Below, one piece after another: positions 8,862-12,103 of a stretch of 12,103 nt of DNA. The stretch is taken from NCBI GenBank assembly GCA_964630455.1, contig CAZVVA010000119.1:1-12103 (forward strand). The letters run 5' to 3'. A program made the position numbers and the translations under genes. This DNA comes from JAUWMI01 sp964630455. Lineage in GTDB: Bacteria; Sumerlaeota; Sumerlaeia; MWCT01; JAUWMI01. Position 1 is the stretch's first letter. The number at the start of each line of letters is the position of its first letter. The notes beneath the pieces were generated by a model. It did no database searches. It was not told the origin of the DNA and saw nothing but the letters and a program-made list of their open reading frames with translations.

Positions 8862-8942
8862 TTACTCAGTTTTGTGGCCAGGGTAGTTTGTCTTTAGGCT
8901 ATGCTTACCTTACTTGAAAATTGCATTTAACGTTCCGAGCTC

Positions 8943-8998
8943 ATCTGAAGTTCCCCGAAGGGGAATTTGGGCGAAGGTGCAAAGCACCAAATTCAGAT
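8943..8998. repeat. Compact branched inverted repeat (three-way-junction-like)
   Basis: The outer arms ATCTGAA (8943-8949) and TTCAGAT (8992-8998) enclose two further hairpins. One is TTCCCC/GGGGAA (8951-8956 and 8960-8965) around a 3-base GAA loop. The other has TTTGG (8966-8970) facing CCAAA (8987-8991), with an alternative inner pair GGTGC/GCACC (8976-8980 and 8984-8988) around AAA. It lies 8 bases beyond the DUF2283 stop and about 80 bases before the start of the TPR glycosyltransferase, both on the minus strand. It could be a REP-like dispersed element, a 3'-end processing structure for DUF2283, or a leader structure of the next gene. No T-run follows on either strand. Confidence 0.6.
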
Positions 8999-9006
8999 AC
9001 GCTCTG

Positions 9007-9258
9007 TTATTCGCCGTGCCCATATCCTACCGTCCTTTTACTTGCATCGAGGATGGTAACTCCCACAACTTCTCCCTTCTCATATCTGATTACGATATCA
9101 TCCTCTGTAAGCTCAGAATCATCAGCATGGCTTGGCTTTTTGAAGTTAATGTATAAAACATCGGCTTTGTTATCGTAGAATGTCCAAATCCTTAAATAAA
9201 TAACTCCCAACAGATCAGGCACAAAAGTCAATATCTTTTTTACCTCCATCGTTCCCAT
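9007..9258 (-). CDS. DUF2283 domain protein
   Basis: A small 83-residue protein. Residues 26-76 match the DUF2283 pattern: TFYDNKADVLYINF, then DDIVIRYEKGEVVGVTILDASKR. The 25 residues before it (MEVKKILTFVPDLLG…) occur in longer members of the family, so this looks full-length. Function is unknown; many DUF2283 genes lie beside a DUF4258 gene and are suspected to form a two-gene module, but no such partner is visible on either side. Start ATG 9258-9256 is well supported by an AAAGGAGG ribosome site; the second ATG (residue 4) is an alternative. The next gene on the same strand begins about 146 bases downstream, past the branched repeat. Confidence 0.85.
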   Translation of the reverse strand: MGTMEVKKILTFVPDLLGVIYLRIWTFYDNKADVLYINFKKPSHADDSELTEDDIVIRYEKGEVVGVTILDASKRTVGYGHGE

Positions 9259-9266
9259 AGCTTTCG

Positions 9267-9274
9267 CCTCCTTT
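9267..9274 (-). promoter_or_regulatory. Strong Shine-Dalgarno of the DUF2283 gene
   Basis: Read on the minus strand, AAAGGAGG lies 8 bases before the ATG. It is the best ribosome site in the window and fixes the start of this small gene. It overlaps the beginning of the open frame that encodes the PA14 fragment on the other strand. Confidence 0.75.
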
Positions 9275-9278
9275 CAAG

Positions 9279-9599
9279 TTGTTTTCTCCGCCTCGTCCCG
9301 GCTCTTTTAGCGTTGAGTGGAACGGCACCATCCAGATCGAAAAACCCGGGCTATACACTTTTAGCACCGAGTCAGACGATGGCTCGATGCTATACATAGA
9401 TAATCGGCTCGTTGTAGATAACGATGGGATTCACGCCCCTAAGTGGGAGACCGGGAGAATCCGTCTGGAACAAGGACGCCATAGCATCCGCCTGCGATAC
9501 TACAACGCCAAGTTCGGTGCTGTCATGAAACTCTTCTGGAAGCCACAAGGCAAACACCAGGAGATTGTTCCCGCTAAGGTGCTTCATGACGCACCCTGA
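9279..9599 (+). pseudogene. PA14-domain fragment, N-terminally truncated
   Basis: The translation shows the middle and end of a PA14 beta-barrel domain: FSVEWNGTI, then GLYTFSTESDDGSMLYIDNR, LVVDNDG, then RHSIRLRYYNAKFGAVMKLFW and a final IVPAKVLH. PA14 domains bind carbohydrate in many secreted or surface glycosidases, adhesins and some membrane glycosyltransferases. A complete domain is about 140-150 residues. Here only about 106 are present, and the first strands are missing. There is no ATG or GTG in frame; the only possible start is TTG 9279, with no ribosome site and no signal peptide, and an in-frame TAG lies at 9258-9260. The stretch where the missing part should be is the start of the divergent DUF2283 gene. 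I infer a piece of a larger gene cut off by rearrangement. An expressed orphan domain is possible but less likely. Confidence 0.65.
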
Positions 9600-9603
9600 C
9601 ATT

Positions 9604-9652
9604 GGCTTTGCGTTCTGATCATCCTCACCATTTCGAGTTTTGCGGCAAAGCC
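9604..9652. repeat. 8-base inverted repeat downstream of the PA14 fragment
   Basis: GGCTTTGC (9604-9611) and GCAAAGCC (9645-9652) are perfect complements separated by 33 bases, starting 5 bases after the PA14 fragment's stop. The loop is long and there is no T-run, so a terminator role is doubtful. Confidence 0.3.
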
Positions 9653-9695
9653 TTAGCTTTAACACCACCGAACAAAATCCAACTTTGATTTAGCC

Positions 9696-9725
9696 TTGAC
9701 GTGGCCTTTTCCGGGTAGGTATAGA
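9696..9725 (+). promoter_or_regulatory. Candidate sigma70-type promoter for the ankyrin lipoprotein gene
   Basis: TTGACG (9696-9701) and TATAGA (9720-9725) are separated by 18 bases and match the -35 and -10 consensus well. Transcription would start near 9732, leaving a leader of about 120 bases before the ATG at 9856. It is the clearest promoter-like pair I found in the window. Confidence 0.5.
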
Positions 9726-9855
9726 ATAGCAAGGCGTAGAAGTCTCCTTTGTTGTCCTCTGCCTGTAAAACTTACGTTTGTCCTCGGATGCGGGTAAGCT
9801 TTATGCTATCAAAAACAACGGCTGACTTTAAGATACGGCAAAAAGGGAGCCGATA

Positions 9856-10599
9856 ATGAACATTAAATGGTGTTGGTTGATGATTGCGCTGATGGTGGTG
9901 ATATCCGGATGTGCAGGGTTGAGGTACTCGACCATACACGAGGCGGCTCAGGGAGAGGACATCGCTGCTGTTGGAAGCCATCTTGGGCGTGGCACCTCTG
10001 TGAACGCCACGGATAGCCAAGGCAGGACACCGCTGCACTGGGCCGCATATGCAGACCAAAAGCCCGTGGTGATATTCCTGCTATCCGAGGGAGCTGACAT
10101 CAACGCAAAGGACCAACACGGTCAGACTCCCCTTGTTGTGGCGGCAGCGCGGGGCCATAAGCAGGTTGCGGAACTCTTACTAGCCAAAGGCGCAGATGTC
10201 AACGCTCGGAGTAACAGATCCCGGGCGCCGTTGCACTTCGTGGCAAACGAAGGTCACAAGGACACGGCCGAACTACTGCTTGACAAGGGTGCAGATATCC
10301 ACGCCAAGGCCGAAGATGGCAGCACCCCGCTGCACAGGGCGGCAGTTCGGGGCCACAAAAACGTGGTGGAACTGCTGCTGGCCCGGGGCGCAGATGCCAA
10401 CGCCAAGGACAACCAAGGCGGGACTCCACTGCACGAAGCAGCATATGCAGGCTACAAAGACATTGCGGAACTATTACTAACCAAGGGTGCTGAAGTTAAC
10501 GCCAGGGACAACCACGACAATACTCCGCTGATCTACGCAAGATCATACGGCCGCCTCGACGTGGTAGAGCTGCTTGAAAGTCACGGCGGGACTGAGTAG
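9856..10599 (+). CDS. Ankyrin-repeat lipoprotein
   Basis: A 247-residue protein. Residues 1-18 form a lipoprotein signal peptide (short basic start, hydrophobic core, then ISGC), giving a lipidated Cys19 after signal peptidase II cleavage. The residue after Cys19 is Ala, not Asp, which in a Gram-negative cell would favour the outer membrane. From about residue 28 to the end there are seven 33-residue ankyrin units. The central five are near-canonical (GxTPLHxAAxxGHKxxxELLLxKGADxNAKD), and the last is cut short. Ankyrin arrays bind protein partners, so a periplasmic scaffold or inhibitor role is likely; the partner is unknown. Start ATG has GGGAG 6 bases upstream. The gene stands alone, behind its own promoter candidate. 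Its DNA is more GC-rich than the glycosyltransferase genes to the left, and successive units are similar at DNA level, as expected from unit duplication. Confidence 0.92.
   Translation: MNIKWCWLMIALMVVISGCAGLRYSTIHEAAQGEDIAAVGSHLGRGTSVNATDSQGRTPLHWAAYADQKPVVIFLLSEGADINAKDQHGQTPLVVAAARGHKQVAELLLAKGADVNARSNRSRAPLHFVANEGHKDTAELLLDKGADIHAKAEDGSTPLHRAAVRGHKNVVELLLARGADANAKDNQGGTPLHEAAYAGYKDIAELLLTKGAEVNARDNHDNTPLIYARSYGRLDVVELLESHGGTE
9948..10596 (+). repeat. 99-base tandem units encoding ankyrin repeats
   Basis: Roughly six and a half coding units, each about 99 bases, encode the ankyrin array. Units 5 and 6, ending in GADANAKD and GAEVNARD, are among the most alike. The in-phase duplication explains internal direct repeats in this gene; they are not a CRISPR array because there are no spacers and the frame stays open throughout. 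Confidence 0.75.
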
Positions 10600-10984
10600 C
10601 AAGCGCACCGGAACGAAAGTAACCGCTGAAATCCTGAAAAGGTTCATGGGATAGAGCAAGCGTTAATCACCAAGGAGATAATGCGAAACTCAGACAGGAA
10701 CCCTCAGGCCCGCATACAACCACGGTGACGGATGTTGTGAAAACCGACTGGACGTACGATCCAGCGCAAAACAAAGTGTAGGGGCGGTTCGCGACTTGTG
10801 CGCCTCAGGCGTAACCGCCCCTACTTTTCTAAGAACCCTTTCTCTCCTCTATCGAGCGCAAAGCATCGTCTAAAGCAGCCGTGAATTGCGAATAAGGAGA
10901 ACCCTGGCATAAATCTATTGTCATCCGCACCATGATATGCTAGCAAAATTTTATAACCATCTTGCTGTAAAGCCGGAGCTGAAA
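10600..10984. other. Intergenic region between the ankyrin gene and fmt
   Basis: About 385 bases. An AAGGAG site at 10672-10677 precedes ATG 10681, which opens a 15-codon frame ending at TGA 10726-10728. The 3-base spacing is short and nothing supports translation. A second plus frame is open from 10638 to TAG 10779-10781 without a start codon. On the minus strand a 34-codon frame (10829-10933) reads like a protein tail but has no ribosome site. A 12-base inverted repeat sits at 10778-10824. Before fmt, TTGCGA (10886-10891) and TAAATC (10910-10915), 18 bases apart, are a weak promoter candidate. I see no RNA gene. Confidence 0.6.
10778..10824. repeat. 12-base perfect inverted repeat, dispersed-element type
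   Basis: GTAGGGGCGGTT (10778-10789) and AACCGCCCCTAC (10813-10824) are perfect complements around a 23-base loop that contains its own small hairpin (CGCC tca GGCG). The 'TAGGGGCGG…CCGCCCCTA' form recalls short dispersed palindromes found in many copies in some environmental bacterial genomes. TTTTCT follows the right arm, so it could also end transcription from the ankyrin gene, though it lies about 180 bases beyond that stop. Confidence 0.6.
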
Positions 10985-11935
10985 ATGCGCATCATCTTCA
11001 TGGGTACCCCAACACCAGCCGTTCCAGTGCTGGAGAGGCTATTGCGTTCGGACCGCAAGATTGTTGCCGTCGTGACGCAACCCGACAAACCAGCGGGCCG
11101 CGGTCGCAAACTGACGCCGTCGCCAGTGAAAGCACTCGCCCTTCAGCACCGGATTCCGACTCTCCAACCTGCAAAACTCAAAGGAATGCACTTTGATGAG
11201 AAGCTGCGACCATACGCGCCAGATGCAATTGTGATTGCCTCATACGGAAAGATTCTGCCACCGGAAATCCTCGTGCTTCCCCGGTTCGGGTGCATCAATT
11301 TGCATTTTTCGCTCCTGCCAAAATACCGCGGCGCAGCGCCAGTCCAATGGGCCATCATCAACGGCGAACGGACAACCGGCGTCACTATTATGAAAATAGA
11401 TGAGACGCTGGATACCGAAGATATTCTCAGGCAGGAGCAGGTGGATATTCTCGAGGATGACGATTCAATTTCGTTAACCAACATGCTGAGCGTGATGGGC
11501 GCGGAGCTGCTCATCCAAGCACTCGATCAAGCAGAGCAGACCGGCAAACTGGAAGGTCAACCCCAGGATCATAGCGCAGCCACCTATGCGCCAATGCTCA
11601 AAAAGGAAGACGGCCTGATTGACTGGCATCAGACCATAGAAAAGATTCTTTGTCGCATTAGGGGCCTGGTACCCTGGCCATGTGCTTTCAGTCACCTGCG
11701 TGGTCATCAGGTAAAAATTCTGGGCGCACAGCCTTACTTTCAAGCCGCTCCGCCCTTACGGGCAGAAGCAAAGCCAGGCCAGGTCACCCTGTTGCTTAAA
11801 AACACCGGCTTTACTGTGCGCACCACTGACGGAAACCTTCTGGTTACAAAGGTTCAGCCTGAGAATAAACGGGTTATGAGCGGCGGAGATTTTATCAATG
11901 GTGGCTACATCAAAGAGGGTGACCAATTATGCTGA
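10985..11935 (+). CDS. fmt: Methionyl-tRNA formyltransferase
   Basis: Transfers a formyl group from 10-formyltetrahydrofolate to Met-tRNA(fMet) in the cytoplasm, making the initiator for bacterial translation. The product is 316 residues, the family's usual size. Visible landmarks are the N-terminal MGTPxxAVPVLERL, then VVTQPDKPAGRGRKLTPSPV, the folate-binding and catalytic NLHFSLLPKYRGAAPV with N105 and H107, and D143 in DETLDTEDIL. These match Asn106, His108 and Asp144 of the E. coli enzyme. Next come KKEDGLIDW and RGLVPWPCAFS linking to the C-terminal OB-fold tRNA-binding domain. I chose ATG 10985 because GGAG lies 7 bases upstream and the protein then begins exactly at the conserved strand. 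An in-frame ATG at 10937 would add 16 residues that do not fit the family. The usual neighbour def (peptide deformylase) is not directly upstream. Confidence 0.97.
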   Translation: MRIIFMGTPTPAVPVLERLLRSDRKIVAVVTQPDKPAGRGRKLTPSPVKALALQHRIPTLQPAKLKGMHFDEKLRPYAPDAIVIASYGKILPPEILVLPRFGCINLHFSLLPKYRGAAPVQWAIINGERTTGVTIMKIDETLDTEDILRQEQVDILEDDDSISLTNMLSVMGAELLIQALDQAEQTGKLEGQPQDHSAATYAPMLKKEDGLIDWHQTIEKILCRIRGLVPWPCAFSHLRGHQVKILGAQPYFQAAPPLRAEAKPGQVTLLLKNTGFTVRTTDGNLLVTKVQPENKRVMSGGDFINGGYIKEGDQLC

Positions 11936-12069
11936 GAATATACGCAGCGTGCGCAATAGCCCCGAACAAAATCGCGGTCGAGAAACAACAAACATACTCA
12001 TCGTGTGAGATAATTGGGGCGCTTATTGTGCCTGGAAAAGGGGGGGGTGGAACCAGGAAAAAGTATTAG
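11929..12069 (+). CDS. Possible small ORF overlapping the fmt stop (doubtful)
   Basis: A 46-codon frame starts at ATG 11929, overlapping the fmt stop by 7 bases, a geometry that could allow coupled translation. An AGAGGG stretch lies 9 bases upstream, inside fmt. The product (MLRIYAACAIAPNK… ending GGGGTRKKY) matches nothing I recognise, and its 3' half runs through a G8 tract (12040-12047). It may equally be non-coding. The rest of the tail to 12103 shows CCTGG (12031-12035) and CCAGG (12053-12057) as a small inverted pair flanking the G tract, and no other gene. Confidence 0.2.
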   Translation: MLRIYAACAIAPNKIAVEKQQTYSSCEIIGALIVPGKGGGGTRKKY

Positions 12070-12103
12070 GAAGGGCGCTAAATATAACAGGCCTGCAAAA
12101 AAC

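Noticed and set aside
8914..9178. Two overlapping plus-strand frames of 80 and 85 codons opposite DUF2283
   Set aside because: They run antisense to a recognised domain and through the branched repeat. They have no domain of their own.
9948..10596. Regular repeats that might suggest a CRISPR array
   Set aside because: The unit is about 99 bases, degenerate and in frame, and encodes ankyrin repeats. There are no unique spacers.
10829..10933. 34-codon minus-strand frame upstream of fmt
   Set aside because: It is short, has no ribosome site, a stop lies just upstream of its ATG, and the product matches nothing I know. It is kept only as a note in the intergenic entry.
10937..10984. Longer fmt start at ATG 10937
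   Set aside because: The 16 extra residues are absent from the family, and the ATG at 10985 has a well-placed GGAG.

Overview
The window comes from a bacterium. It carries a bacterial methionyl-tRNA formyltransferase gene (fmt) and a protein with a classical lipobox signal peptide. No gene fixes the phylum. A run of ten N at 7196-7205 marks an assembly join, so this is draft or metagenome-derived sequence. The first two genes are a pair of families (DUF2298/'YYY' and TIGR03663/Agl23) known mainly from Chloroflexi, Archaea and scattered other lineages. That points to an environmental, little-studied bacterium.

Layout. (1) 52-4728, plus strand: two large multi-pass membrane proteins in tandem, the DUF2298 YYY protein and the Agl23-type GT-C-like protein. 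(2) 4729-5153: an intergenic stretch holding the decayed 3' end of a REP-associated tyrosine (Y1) transposase with an adjoining imperfect inverted repeat. (3) 5154-8861: two convergent GT-C-like membrane glycosyltransferases in visibly more AT-rich DNA. The second carries a C-terminal TPR array and is broken by the assembly gap. (4) 8862-9855: a compact branched inverted repeat, a small DUF2283 gene on the minus strand with a near-perfect Shine-Dalgarno, a PA14-domain fragment lacking its N-terminal part, and a sigma70-like promoter candidate. (5) 9856-10599: a lipoprotein made of about seven ankyrin repeats. (6) 10600-10984: intergenic, with a 12-bp perfect inverted repeat of dispersed-element type. 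(7) 10985-11935: fmt, then mostly non-coding sequence to the end.

How it fits together. Four of the seven well-supported genes are large polytopic membrane proteins, three or all four of them of the GT-C type that uses lipid-linked sugar donors. The left two thirds therefore looks like part of a surface-glycan, S-layer or protein glycosylation locus. No cytoplasmic nucleotide-sugar glycosyltransferase, flippase or polymerase is visible here, so donor and acceptor are unknown. The right third is a mix of a housekeeping gene, accessory single-domain genes and remnants, typical of a plastic intergenic zone. I see no CRISPR array, tRNA, rRNA, intact insertion sequence or recognisable defence system. 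The most unusual items are the YYY/Agl23 pair, the TPR-tailed glycosyltransferase whose repeat phase predicts the true size of the gap, the branched repeat, and the decayed transposase and PA14 pieces.
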